A stretch of DNA of 36,363 bases from an uncultured bacterium (GTDB taxonomy: Bacteria > Patescibacteriota > Saccharimonadia > Saccharimonadales > Saccharimonadaceae), in NCBI GenBank assembly GCA_903866605.1, contig CAIPOF010000071.1:1-36363 (forward strand), in the 5' to 3' direction. Under the pieces are notes generated by a model. It searched no databases. It saw only the letters and a list, made by a program, of their open reading frames with translations, and was not told where the DNA came from. Position numbers and translations under genes: made by a program. Each line of letters starts with the position of its first letter. Position 1 is the stretch's first letter. This document shows positions 7,882 through 15,483 of the stretch, in pieces.

Positions 7882-9566
7882 AAAGTGGATTCATATTCCA
7901 ACCCAATTCGAAACAGTCCGTTTATCTCTGGTAGCGGGCTGTTTTTTGGTGTTTCAAAATTTATTTCAGTGTAAGTTGGCGTGGAATTGAATAGAACTGC
8001 GAAAAAGGCGGCTTTCCGGAGTGGATTACTGAGCTCAAGTAGTATATCTGAGAGGTGTTTCAAAAGATATCTGGCGTATTCCAATACGAGGCTAATATTC
8101 ACTGTATTTTCGCCATTATTGGCTAACTGATCGTTTAGTTTTTTCATTTGTTTTTCTGCGCTCACGATATCTTCCTCCATGTATTTAATTGCCGTTTCAT
8201 TAGTTATGACCTTCATGCGATCTACAGTGACCCTAATTTGAGCCTCAAGAGCCTGTCGTTGTTCCACGAGTTTTTGGCTATCTTGTATTGTTTGTTCTTG
8301 CTGCGCACGCCAGGACTGCTCAATCATTTCTAAAAGCTTATCAATATGTTCTGGTGCGATCTCAATACTCTTAACGAAGCGCTCAATAGTCGCATCAAAC
8401 TCTGCTTGTGGCATACGGAAATAATGACCGTCACGACTACAGTGATAAGCAGGATAATATTTGCCGAGTTTGCCGCGTGCCGCACTCCCACTTAACGGTT
8501 TGCGGCAGTATGGGCAACCAATAACTTTCTTGTATGGAAACTTTGGATTCATCATTTGCTTCACAAGTTGCCACTCTTGCGGTTGTTTGTGACGTATCGT
8601 CACTTCGTTGTTGTTAGCTATTTCGATAACCAATTTGCCATGATTAGCTCGGTTGAATAGCTCCGTTGATACGAGTCCTTCAAACTGGGCTTTGACTGGC
8701 TTATCGTTTGTCCATTTACCCTTAATGATGCCTGCGTAGATTAAGTTGTGGGCGATTCTATCAATCATTTTGACGTCAATAAGTCGGCCACCGACAATAC
8801 GTTTAATTTTTGTGCGGTCGTATTTATCACGCACATAGGTAGTACGCGTTTTGAAGCCTAAACGATTCACTTCATCTGCGATTTCTTGTCCACTATAAAT
8901 ACCTTGAGTACGCATCTCAAAAATGCGCCTCACGAATACTGCTTCTTTAGGATGTGGTTTTAAAACGACACGTTTACCGTGGTTTGTATCAAGGGTTTCA
9001 CTTGTAAAGCCGTAGGGCGGTTGACGCATCCAATAGCCTAGTTGGGTGTAGCGGATTTCAGCGCCAATCATACGGGTCATAATGTCGCGCAGTTCATCTT
9101 TGGCGTGTTCAGCCTCTAGTATCTCGCTTTTAAACGAGGGGCTGTAATCGCTCCAATAGTAACTAAAGCCGGTGTGTTCAAGTGTATTGACCCTACGGCC
9201 GTCAATGATTCCAAAGGTATCAAGCAGACTAACGCCAAGTCCATCAAGTTGCTCTTTTAGTTTAATGTAGGCAACTGAACCGCCGCGAGTGAAGCGATCG
9301 ATGGCTTTAATCAATACAACTTCTATGCTCGGGTTGGCTCTGCAATGTTCGATGATCTCTTGCATCGGTTGCTCAACATGAGAGGCTGATTCAACCAAAA
9401 CGATAGTTTTAACAATCACGACGTTGTTATTGCGAGCAAGATTTTCGCCACGTTGGCGTTGCTCTTCTGGCGAATCACCGTCACGTTTCTGCTTACCAGA
9501 CGATACACGAACGGCCAGCAGGCCGACGCGCTGTTTAGTTGTGCTCGGTAACATCATCCACCCCAA
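7860..9566 (-). CDS. Large serine recombinase (site-specific integrase)
   Basis: 568 residues. The resolvase domain (about 13-165) has the catalytic serine in VRVSSGKQ (Ser22) and the DRFTRGG arginine segment. A recombinase domain (about 190-300) is followed by a zinc ribbon (CPYC near 350, HCSRDGHYF near 385) and a long coiled coil (about 410-480), the standard order for phage-type serine integrases. The last residues GGPGGT and stop are encoded by the tRNA-Lys 3' end. In frame across core B the reading continues GGPAYTFLKH for 46 residues to a stop at 21441, so the excised circle would encode about 611 residues. The first codons overlap the end of the small upstream gene by 32 bp; ATGs at 9557 and 9554 are alternative starts. 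Confidence 0.95.
   Translation of the reverse strand: MGWMMLPSTTKQRVGLLAVRVSSGKQKRDGDSPEEQRQRGENLARNNNVVIVKTIVLVESASHVEQPMQEIIEHCRANPSIEVVLIKAIDRFTRGGSVAYIKLKEQLDGLGVSLLDTFGIIDGRRVNTLEHTGFSYYWSDYSPSFKSEILEAEHAKDELRDIMTRMIGAEIRYTQLGYWMRQPPYGFTSETLDTNHGKRVVLKPHPKEAVFVRRIFEMRTQGIYSGQEIADEVNRLGFKTRTTYVRDKYDRTKIKRIVGGRLIDVKMIDRIAHNLIYAGIIKGKWTNDKPVKAQFEGLVSTELFNRANHGKLVIEIANNNEVTIRHKQPQEWQLVKQMMNPKFPYKKVIGCPYCRKPLSGSAARGKLGKYYPAYHCSRDGHYFRMPQAEFDATIERFVKSIEIAPEHIDKLLEMIEQSWRAQQEQTIQDSQKLVEQRQALEAQIRVTVDRMKVITNETAIKYMEEDIVSAEKQMKKLNDQLANNGENTVNISLVLEYARYLLKHLSDILLELSNPLRKAAFFAVLFNSTPTYTEINFETPKNSPLPEINGLFRIGLEYESTFGGPGGT
7873..7883 (+). repeat. Attachment core A (tRNA side)
   Basis: ggccctccaaa, spanning the last bases of tRNA-Lys including CCA. 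First of six identical cores in the window. Its left arm is tRNA sequence and its right arm is recombinase-gene sequence. Confidence 0.85.
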
Positions 9567-9726
9567 TGCCTAGAATATCAACTATCTTGCTACCGAAGCT
9601 TTGGTCTTCTACAATCCTCTCAACTATCAGGTCGGCAACGATTTTCATACGCTGTTCAAGCGTATATTCAAAAGCTCCTTCCGTGATAGGCTTTGGCTTG
9701 TTCTTCGACCCTATTCTTCTAGCCAT
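9535..9726 (-). CDS. Small protein encoded upstream of the recombinase, 63 aa
   Basis: A basic N-terminus (ARRIGSKNKPKP) precedes a short helical region. No named family is recognised. It overlaps the recombinase start by 32 bp and shares its transcript, so it is probably a DNA-binding accessory or directionality factor; that role is inference from position only. In the circular form it would head an operon of this gene, recombinase, PLD-like protein and the 75-aa protein. Confidence 0.65.
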   Translation of the reverse strand: MARRIGSKNKPKPITEGAFEYTLEQRMKIVADLIVERIVEDQSFGSKIVDILGIGVDDVTEHN

Positions 9727-9963
9727 TTTGATACCCTTTAACTATGCTTTATATGAATAGTATACCACCCAAATATGAATAGTTGCAATAGTTTTTTGGC
9801 GTATTTTCGCATATTCCTGTGGAAAAGTATCCCCACTAACGAAAGGTGGTATTTCTCTTGTTTTCACCTCTGTTGACTCTTGCTTTTTACTCTCTTTTCA
9901 TTTATATATACATATAGTAACAAAAGTATCGTGGTGGGCACGGGAAGATGTACGTGTTTGCCT
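9727..9963. promoter_or_regulatory. Divergent control region between recombinase operon and replication-relaxation-like gene
   Basis: Contains two direct copies of ATATGAATAGT about 20 bp apart (9762-9786), just upstream of the recombinase operon and suited to a helical-face operator. Further right are T-rich stretches and TATATATAC/TATAGTAAC near 9903-9920, possible -10 boxes for the rightward gene. No other gene is seen here; the rightward frame is open from 9880, but the first good ATG is at 9964. Confidence 0.4.
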
Positions 9964-10767
9964 ATGAAAAACTATCAACCTAAATATAGATGGAAAATCT
10001 CAGAACAACAGAAAACTATACTAATCTACATTCATAAATTCAGATTTGTATCGACGGATATACTGGCAGAGATATTCGGAAAAGATAGATCAACTATTTA
10101 TGAAAGGTTGTCGGTACTCGAAAAGCAAAGATATATCTTGAAACAACATGATAGTAGCTATCGATTGAGACGACGACTGGCAACCTATTGTATTGCACCG
10201 CTTGGCATCAGGACGCTCAAAGATGATCCCAGAGTTGAACAAATATCACTCCGTCAGAGTTACAGAAACAGAAGTCTTACAGAAGAACAGATAGATGATT
10301 GTTTGCAAGCCGCGCAGATCTATCTTCACTTTCGTCGCCACTACCTAAAACAATTCGATTGTTTCACCAAATACCAGCTTGATCGCGATAAGTTCATTAG
10401 ACCAACCCCTATCCTCTCGATTCATGGCCAGACCGACAAAATACCAGATTACTTGGTGGATATCGTACCGGCGAGGCTACAGACCTGGATTATCAGGAAG
10501 CGTATTATTCAGCACGAAAACTTCGCCGAAAAATCCGAAAAATACTACCCGCACGTCCTCTTTATAGCCGGAAACAACAATACAGAGAAACGTATCGTCA
10601 GACTAACCGAGGAGCGCTATAACGATTTCAGTTTCTACACTACGACCATGGAGCGACTGCTAGGCGGTGATACGAAGAAGATTTGGCAGGACCCAGATGT
10701 TTTTTCAGAGTTAGAAGATAATGAGGAGCCAAAAAGAGCAACATTGTTACTTAGACTAGAGAAATAA
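9964..10767 (+). CDS. Winged-helix replication-relaxation-like protein
   Basis: 267 residues from the ATG at 9964. The frame is open from 9880, but the first 28 residues there look non-coding. Residues 10-60 form a winged-helix DNA-binding domain: KTILIYIHKFRFVSTDILAEIF, then STIYERLSVLEKQRYI. The middle and C-terminal parts have the mixed alpha/beta look of the replication-relaxation family found on plasmids and integrative elements. It is divergent from the recombinase operon. Replication or mobilisation control of the excised circle is inferred. The 34 codons after its stop in another frame (ERFTTTELLHKEGISAKLW) look coding but lack a start, so a frameshifted remnant is possible. Confidence 0.65.
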   Translation: MKNYQPKYRWKISEQQKTILIYIHKFRFVSTDILAEIFGKDRSTIYERLSVLEKQRYILKQHDSSYRLRRRLATYCIAPLGIRTLKDDPRVEQISLRQSYRNRSLTEEQIDDCLQAAQIYLHFRRHYLKQFDCFTKYQLDRDKFIRPTPILSIHGQTDKIPDYLVDIVPARLQTWIIRKRIIQHENFAEKSEKYYPHVLFIAGNNNTEKRIVRLTEERYNDFSFYTTTMERLLGGDTKKIWQDPDVFSELEDNEEPKRATLLLRLEK

Positions 10768-10876
10768 TGAGCGGTTTACTACAACTGAATTACTGCATAA
10801 AGAAGGCATTTCCGCAAAACTGTGGGAAAAGGGGCGATTAAGGTATAGTTTATTACCAGACTAGCTTCAATAGCAA

Positions 10877-10915
10877 GATTTGCCTGAAAAAGAATAAGAC
10901 AGGCGGAATCTTTTT
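10877..10915 (+). terminator. Probable intrinsic terminator
   Basis: Stem GATT..GCCTG with CAGGC..AATC around an A-rich loop, then TTTTTATTG. It separates the replication-relaxation-like gene from hicBA. Confidence 0.55.
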
Positions 10916-10919
10916 ATTG

Positions 10920-10948
10920 TTGGAATGTTGCGAACTGTAGCTTATAAT
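10920..10948 (+). promoter_or_regulatory. Promoter of hicBA
   Basis: TTGGAA, 17-bp spacer, TATAAT. It leaves a leader of about 75 nt before hicB, which has the ribosome binding site AAAGGAG. Confidence 0.55.
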
Positions 10949-11028
10949 AGAGTTTATAGCAAAGGCAGTAACGCTCGAATTGCAATAACAACAAAAACAT
11001 TATAAAATAGACTAAAAGGAGCTAGGAT

Positions 11029-11376
11029 ATGCGAAGAGTGACATACGAAGTAAGTAAAATGCTGCGATCGTTTGGCGTTGTTTTCGATACTTCAAAAAAT
11101 GAACAAATCGCAGAACTAAAAAAGGCACTCCGGTTACTAAAAAACTCGAGAATTGAATTCTATATTGAGCAATACCCCGATGGCACTTGGTCGGCGGAAT
11201 CAACCAACGTAGACGGCATTGCGACGGGTGGTGATGATCCTCGACTTATAAGTGACAGTCTAAAAGATGCCGTGATGACATATTACGAGATTCCGGCACT
11301 TTATTATGATTCAGTTAACTTACGTTCAGACAATGAACCTGTCACCGTACAGCAAAAGGTTCACGTCGGTGCCTAG
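11029..11376 (+). CDS. hicB: HicB-family antitoxin
   Basis: 115 residues with an AAAGGAG about 9 nt before the ATG. The N-terminal 35 residues are helical and charged. Residues 42-95 form the HicB-like fold: FYIEQYPDGTWSAEST, GIATGGDDP, then an amphipathic helix DSLKDAVMTYYEIP, matching the usual pattern of a strand pair followed by GxxTxGDTxEEA. It neutralises the HicA mRNA interferase encoded immediately downstream and probably represses the operon. The antitoxin-first order is less common than hicA-hicB. On an integrative element it would act as a stabilising addiction module. Confidence 0.75.
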   Translation: MRRVTYEVSKMLRSFGVVFDTSKNEQIAELKKALRLLKNSRIEFYIEQYPDGTWSAESTNVDGIATGGDDPRLISDSLKDAVMTYYEIPALYYDSVNLRSDNEPVTVQQKVHVGA

Positions 11377-11602
11377 CATCACGTCGGCCAAACAAAAAGA
11401 CTGGATCAAAGCAGCCCGAAAACTCGGATTGGAAGTAAATAAAAAGGGTGGCAAAGGCAGCCACGTTTTGATAATCAATAGAGAATCAAGCAGTAAGTAC
11501 ACTATCCAAAAACATCTTTTCCCAATCGTAAATACAAAAATACTCAAAAAGTTTCTGGAATGGGGCTTCACGGAAGAAGAAATTCACGACTCGCTTAACT
11601 AG
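11369..11602 (+). CDS. hicA: HicA-family mRNA interferase toxin
   Basis: 77 residues from a GTG at 11369 that overlaps the hicB stop; the frame is open from an ATG at 11306, but that start would overlap hicB by 71 bp. The sequence fits the small HicA double-stranded-RNA-binding-like fold: KDWIKAARKLGLEV, a glycine/lysine turn, GSHVLIIN with the catalytic histidine, and a C-terminal helix LKKFLEWGFTEEEI. It would cleave mRNA when HicB is lost. Coupling by overlap keeps toxin and antitoxin output linked. Confidence 0.75.
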   Translation: MPSITSAKQKDWIKAARKLGLEVNKKGGKGSHVLIINRESSSKYTIQKHLFPIVNTKILKKFLEWGFTEEEIHDSLN

Positions 11603-11610
11603 TAACATTT

Positions 11611-11653
11611 GAGTTAGGTTACTAGGGAGAGCCTAACTCGGCATACTTTTTCG
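11611..11653 (+). terminator. Hairpin after hicA
   Basis: GAGTTAGG/CCTAACTC (11611-11618 with 11632-11639), then a short T-run at 11647-11651. A plausible but not ideal terminator. Confidence 0.5.
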
Positions 11654-11692
11654 GTAGCGATGGTTTAGGGCTAATACACGTAAGTTTTTTTA

Positions 11693-11721
11693 TTGCCTCC
11701 GCATAACACTAATGTTATACT
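11693..11721 (+). promoter_or_regulatory. Promoter of the prepilin adhesin
   Basis: TTGCCT, 17-bp spacer, TATACT. An ATAACA/TGTTAT inverted repeat lies in the spacer (11703-11718) and could be an operator. A 15-codon leader frame from 11752 overlaps the prepilin start. Confidence 0.55.
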
Positions 11722-11773
11722 AATTCTAACTAAGGATGATTTATAATAATTATGAGTACTAAAACAATAAATT

Positions 11774-12940
11774 ATGAAAAAGCAACTCTCTCTCTCTAAT
11801 AAGTTAAAAAATCCTATTTCACTGAAGTTTAGTAGGACAAGTCGTAGGACTGACCCTAACAAACTCGGTTTTACGATCGTCGAACTTTTAGTTGTTATTG
11901 TTGTCATCGGTATACTAGCTGCCATAACTATAGTCTCCTTTACTGGCATCTCCCAAAAAGCCACAGTAGCCTCAATTCAATCAGATCTATCTAACGCTAA
12001 AAAACAACTACAATTGTATTATACCGAATACGGTTATTATCCAGCCGCTCCACTAAGTAATAATTGCCCAGCTGCACCATCAATTGTTGACAATAGATAT
12101 TGCCTCAAGACAAGTCCTGGCAATACCTTTACCTCCTATACATCTGACGGTACAACCTTTAGTCTGGAAGCAACTAATACCAATGGTATGGTCTATAACG
12201 TAACTGACAATACTGGACCAACTGCTGGTGCAATAATCACCGGTTCGCCATACATCCAAACCATCACTGCAGCTAACTGCCCATCAACTCGTACCCAAGT
12301 TCAGGATGCCCGTGATGGTCACACCTACTGGGTTCAAAAACTAGCTGACGGTAAATGCTGGATGCTGACTAACCTTGGTTACGCTGGTGGTGGCACTAAT
12401 ACCTACAGTGACACAAAAACTCTAACTAACGCTCCTGGGTCAACCTACACAGCAGCGGGCTATTATACGCCTACAGGTTCCAATATCACCACCGAACCAA
12501 ACGCTCCTAGCACTTCAACTGACGGCACTGGTCAATACGGCTATCTATACAACTGGTGTGCCGCTACAGGCGGTGATCTAGCTAGCTCTGGCTGCTCAAG
12601 TACCATAACCACTCCACTACCAGTTACTACAGCATCAATCTGTCCCTCTGGTTGGCGTTTGCCAACCAGCAATGGCGGTGAATTCACCGCGCTCAACACA
12701 GCCATTAATAGCGGTTTAACCAGCACCGACGCCGGCTTAATCGGCGCTTCTTGGCTCGCGCAGCGAGGTGGCTACTGGGATTTTGGGTTTTACGATCAGG
12801 GTAGCTACGGCTACTACTGGTCGTCTACCCAGTACTCAGCCACTGTCGCCTACTACCTTAGATTCGGCAGCACTTACGTTAACCCGGTCAATCTCAGCAG
12901 TAAGAACGGCGGTTTTGCGGTGCGGTGTGTAGCGGTTTAG
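11774..12940 (+). CDS. Prepilin fused to a FISUMP / C-type-lectin-like domain
   Basis: 388 residues. A long basic leader (about 32 aa) ends in GFTIVELLVVIVVIGILAA, a canonical prepilin site and pilin helix, followed by a pilin neck (to about 110). From about residue 175 comes a Fibrobacter-paralogous (FISUMP) domain: QDARDGHTYWVQKLADGKCW, ICPSGWRLPTSNGGEF, then YYWSSTQYSATVAYYLRF and a closing GFAVRCV. This is the same lectin-like fold and ending seen in many variable proteins of diversity-generating retroelements. The gene is probably a cargo pilus-tip adhesin for attaching to a host cell. It is followed by a large hairpin and by a MutS-I/Avd-like gene. No template repeat or reverse transcriptase is visible in the window. 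Confidence 0.8.
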   Translation: MKKQLSLSNKLKNPISLKFSRTSRRTDPNKLGFTIVELLVVIVVIGILAAITIVSFTGISQKATVASIQSDLSNAKKQLQLYYTEYGYYPAAPLSNNCPAAPSIVDNRYCLKTSPGNTFTSYTSDGTTFSLEATNTNGMVYNVTDNTGPTAGAIITGSPYIQTITAANCPSTRTQVQDARDGHTYWVQKLADGKCWMLTNLGYAGGGTNTYSDTKTLTNAPGSTYTAAGYYTPTGSNITTEPNAPSTSTDGTGQYGYLYNWCAATGGDLASSGCSSTITTPLPVTTASICPSGWRLPTSNGGEFTALNTAINSGLTSTDAGLIGASWLAQRGGYWDFGFYDQGSYGYYWSSTQYSATVAYYLRFGSTYVNPVNLSSKNGGFAVRCVAV

Positions 12941-12975
12941 CCTTACCCCTAGATTTGAATGAATAAGAATTTGAA

Positions 12976-13035
12976 AGCAGTCTAATCAGGAAGCTACCCG
13001 TCCTTTAGGGCGAGTAGCTGACAGATTAGACTGCT
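12976..13035. repeat. 60-nt extended imperfect palindrome
   Basis: A perfect 12-bp outer stem AGCAGTCTAATC/GATTAGACTGCT, an inner stem AGCTAC/GTAGCT and an apical CGTCC/GGGCG with loop TTTA, separated by small bulges. It lacks a T-run, so it is not a standard terminator. Similarly placed hairpins follow the variable region in some diversity-generating retroelements. Confidence 0.7.
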
Positions 13036-13062
13036 AAGTAACGAACAAATAAGGCGAAATTT

Positions 13063-13782
13063 ATGGATGAAGACAAAAGTTACGAAAAACTAAAAACAGT
13101 GCCTGACCACATTCGGTATGAATTTACCAATCAAGATTCAATTGCGCTAAGAAAAAACGGGGTATACTATAAAGCCGTCGGTAATTCGGCGATTATGTTA
13201 AAAATTCTGGGCGCTAAAACCAAGATTCGTTCAAATTTCAACACTTTTTACGAACAAGAAGTATTAGAAATGAGTCTGCACGGCAGCAAGTTTGACGAAA
13301 TTAAAAATTATTTGCAAACACTTAGTTCAAAAACCCTGCGCGATGACAATTTGTTCTATATCATCCGGTTAAAATCACCGATTAACGCTAAAAGAATTAA
13401 ACGTGCCCGTGCTAGCGGCGATTTGCGTACAGAAGTTACCGAAGACATTTTGTTGAAACGACGGCACAGTACGCCTTTATCAAAAGAAGTTAGGGGGATT
13501 TTTAAAGAAGTGGGTTTACTGGTTAGCGCGATGAAAAGCCAAGATGGTCAGGTGTTAGGCCTTGCGCTATTGAACGAGGTAATCGATTTGCAGCGGGCGG
13601 TACGCGTTTTGACGCGAACCGAAACGCCGTCAGGCAAATTAAAATTGGCGGTTGATGATGCTGCCGACGATTTGTTAGGTACGTTGCTGTTAGTATCTAA
13701 TTTTGTCGAGCAAGCGACCAGGTTGGCAAGGATTGGCAGAAGCATCAACACGATCACAGTTACCCCAATAGCGAAAGACTGA
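13063..13782 (+). CDS. MutS-I-like domain fused to an Avd-like four-helix bundle (putative)
   Basis: 239 residues. The N-terminal 110 residues resemble MutS domain I: DSIALRKNGVYYKAVGNSA parallels the DAILLFRVGDFYEAFGEDA pattern, and LHGSKFDEIKNYLQTL parallels the MutS helix after GVPxH. A lysine/arginine-rich linker follows. Residues 145-225 form a helical bundle with the Avd/four-helix-bundle pattern (GQVLGLALLNEVIDLQRA, AADDLLGTLLLV, RLARIGRSI). MutS-like and Avd proteins are both known accessory factors of diversity-generating retroelements, and the preceding gene is a suitable target, but no reverse transcriptase is present. The C-terminal codons overlap a minus-strand gene remnant. The domain assignments are by eye. 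Confidence 0.5.
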   Translation: MDEDKSYEKLKTVPDHIRYEFTNQDSIALRKNGVYYKAVGNSAIMLKILGAKTKIRSNFNTFYEQEVLEMSLHGSKFDEIKNYLQTLSSKTLRDDNLFYIIRLKSPINAKRIKRARASGDLRTEVTEDILLKRRHSTPLSKEVRGIFKEVGLLVSAMKSQDGQVLGLALLNEVIDLQRAVRVLTRTETPSGKLKLAVDDAADDLLGTLLLVSNFVEQATRLARIGRSINTITVTPIAKD

Positions 13783-14015
13783 ACATCAAGTGAAAAATCA
13801 AGATAGTGATAATTTGATACCAGTTTGCCGAGGATGATACCAGTAGTAATTATTGTAACTAGCAAAACTGCCGAACCATTATCGCTGTCTCGACTATCAT
13901 TTTTTGATTTCGTATATACAAACAAAAAGTCGCAAATTGCCCAGATGAAGATTAAAATTAATAAAATATTATCTGACACCTTACTAACATAGGCTTTTGT
14001 CGCCTTTGTGGTCAA
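13730..14015 (-). pseudogene. N-terminal remnant of a membrane protein (isoprenylcysteine methyltransferase-like)
   Basis: From an ATG at 14015 about 95 residues carry three hydrophobic segments (NILLILIFIWAICDFLFVY, SAVLLVTIITTGIILGKL, FAIGVTVIVLMLLPILANL) and the SRDSDNGS motif typical of N-termini in the isoprenylcysteine carboxyl methyltransferase-like family. Beyond about 13730 the frame stays open to 13548, but the sequence is only the antisense of the MutS-I/Avd-like gene, so the catalytic C-terminal half is missing. It marks a deletion or insertion junction inside the element. Confidence 0.45.
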
Positions 14016-14035
14016 GCTTATATGGGGTCGTTAAA

Positions 14036-14064
14036 TTGATGAACAGTCATTTTTATGTTAAAAT
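14036..14064 (+). promoter_or_regulatory. Promoter of the radical SAM/GH3 operon
   Basis: TTGATG, 17-bp spacer, TAAAAT. A small hairpin (CCTTTTAAAGG, 14072-14082) lies in the roughly 65-nt leader, and AGAGAGG precedes the first ATG. Confidence 0.5.
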
Positions 14065-14133
14065 TACCAAGACCTTTTAAAGGTGTAATGCCCTGTTAAC
14101 CGGTAGCTCTTTGACAAGAGAGAGGTTTTCGAA

Positions 14134-15468
14134 ATGCAAAAGAAAATGGTACTTTTGATTTCGCCCGACGCGCACATGCACAAGTTCGTTATCGGCTCGT
14201 TCGTCAAGTCGTCAAGAGAAGCACCGCTTACTCTGACAACACTGGCCGCGATGGTCCCTGAGGACAGGTTCGACGTACGGATTGTGGATGGCAGTATCGA
14301 TACAATTCCGCTCGACTATCCGGCCGACTTGGTCGGAATCAGCACGCTCACGGGCACTTGCCTGCAGGCTTACGAGCTTGCGGAACACTATAGAAACAGG
14401 GGAATCCCTGTGGTGCTCGGTGGTGTACACGCTACGATCATGCCGGAGGAGGCGAAGCAGCACGCTGACAGCGTCCTCATCGGTATGGCTGAAGAATCGT
14501 GGCCTCAGCTTCTCCAGGATTTTCTGGACGGAGACCTGAAGCCTGTTTACGAGGCAATCGAACCTGAAGGAGACACACTCCTGAACGTTCCAACGCCTCG
14601 TCTCGATCTGATGCGCCGTAGCGGCTACATGCTGCCGGATACAATTCAAGCTACAAGAGGCTGCAAGCACGACTGCGATTTCTGCTCGGTGCCGACGGTT
14701 TGGTCGAAGTACTACAAAAGGCCGATCGCCGACGTCATCAGAGATATCAAGAATGCCCCAGGCACTTACTTGGCCTTCAACGACGTCAGCATCATCGAGG
14801 ATGTCGACTACGCCAAGGAACTCTTCACGGCTATGATCCCACTGAAGGTGAAGTGGGGAGGTCTTTCGACCACCCTCATCACGAAGGATCAGGAGCTGAT
14901 GGAGCTCGCCGCCAAGAGCGGCTGCATCTACATGCTTCTGGGGTTCGAGTCGGCAAGCCAGATGACACTCAAGAGTATCGCCAAGGGCTTCAACAAGAAG
15001 GACGACTACCACAAGGTCATGCAATGCATGCATGACTACGGCATCTCTGTACAGGGGTGCTTTGTTTTCGGCTTTGACGAAGACGATCAATCTGCCTTCC
15101 AGCAGACGGTCGATTGGGTCAACGAGCTCAAGGTCGACATCCCTAGGTACTCGATCTATACCCCTTATCCCTGTACGAGACTGTTCAAGAGGCTCGAGGG
15201 TGAGGGGAGGATCCTTACCTACAATTGGGGTAACTACGACACGATGCACGTTGTCTACCAGCCCACCCAGTTGACGCCACATGAGCTATTCGATGGTTTC
15301 AAGTGGGCGTACAAGCAAACGTTCTCTGCTGGTAGCATCGGCCGACGCATATTCTTCCAGAAGCTGGGAGCGCGCAGCGTCGTCAACCTGGCTGGGAACG
15401 TGACCTATCGGATATTCGTTCATCGCCTTTACAAAGATGAGCGTTTTGTACTTCCGATGATGCCGTAA
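14134..15468 (+). CDS. Cobalamin-binding radical SAM enzyme (class B type), copy 1
   Basis: 444 residues. The N-terminal Rossmann-like B12-binding domain (about 1-150; PADLVGISTLTGT, IPVVLGGVHATIMPEEA) precedes a radical SAM TIM barrel with the [4Fe-4S] motif CKHDCDFC near residue 177 (CX3CX2C) and the GFES segment near 270. A C-terminal tail has CFVFGFDEDD and YTPYPCTRLF. The family contains methyltransferases and carbon-skeleton-modifying enzymes of natural-product pathways; the substrate cannot be told. First gene of a tight five-gene operon, 12 bp before a paralogue. Base composition and codon use are markedly more GC-rich than in flanking genes, pointing to transfer. Confidence 0.88.
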   Translation: MQKKMVLLISPDAHMHKFVIGSFVKSSREAPLTLTTLAAMVPEDRFDVRIVDGSIDTIPLDYPADLVGISTLTGTCLQAYELAEHYRNRGIPVVLGGVHATIMPEEAKQHADSVLIGMAEESWPQLLQDFLDGDLKPVYEAIEPEGDTLLNVPTPRLDLMRRSGYMLPDTIQATRGCKHDCDFCSVPTVWSKYYKRPIADVIRDIKNAPGTYLAFNDVSIIEDVDYAKELFTAMIPLKVKWGGLSTTLITKDQELMELAAKSGCIYMLLGFESASQMTLKSIAKGFNKKDDYHKVMQCMHDYGISVQGCFVFGFDEDDQSAFQQTVDWVNELKVDIPRYSIYTPYPCTRLFKRLEGEGRILTYNWGNYDTMHVVYQPTQLTPHELFDGFKWAYKQTFSAGSIGRRIFFQKLGARSVVNLAGNVTYRIFVHRLYKDERFVLPMMP

Positions 15469-15483
15469 CGCAAGGAGACTTTG

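Noticed and set aside
9880-9963. Earlier start for the replication-relaxation-like protein
   Set aside because: The first 28 codons overlap the promoter-like AT-rich region and do not look like protein; the ATG at 9964 directly precedes the conserved domain.
13548-13730. C-terminal part of the 155-codon minus-strand frame
   Set aside because: It is antisense of the MutS-I/Avd-like gene and loses the membrane-protein character.
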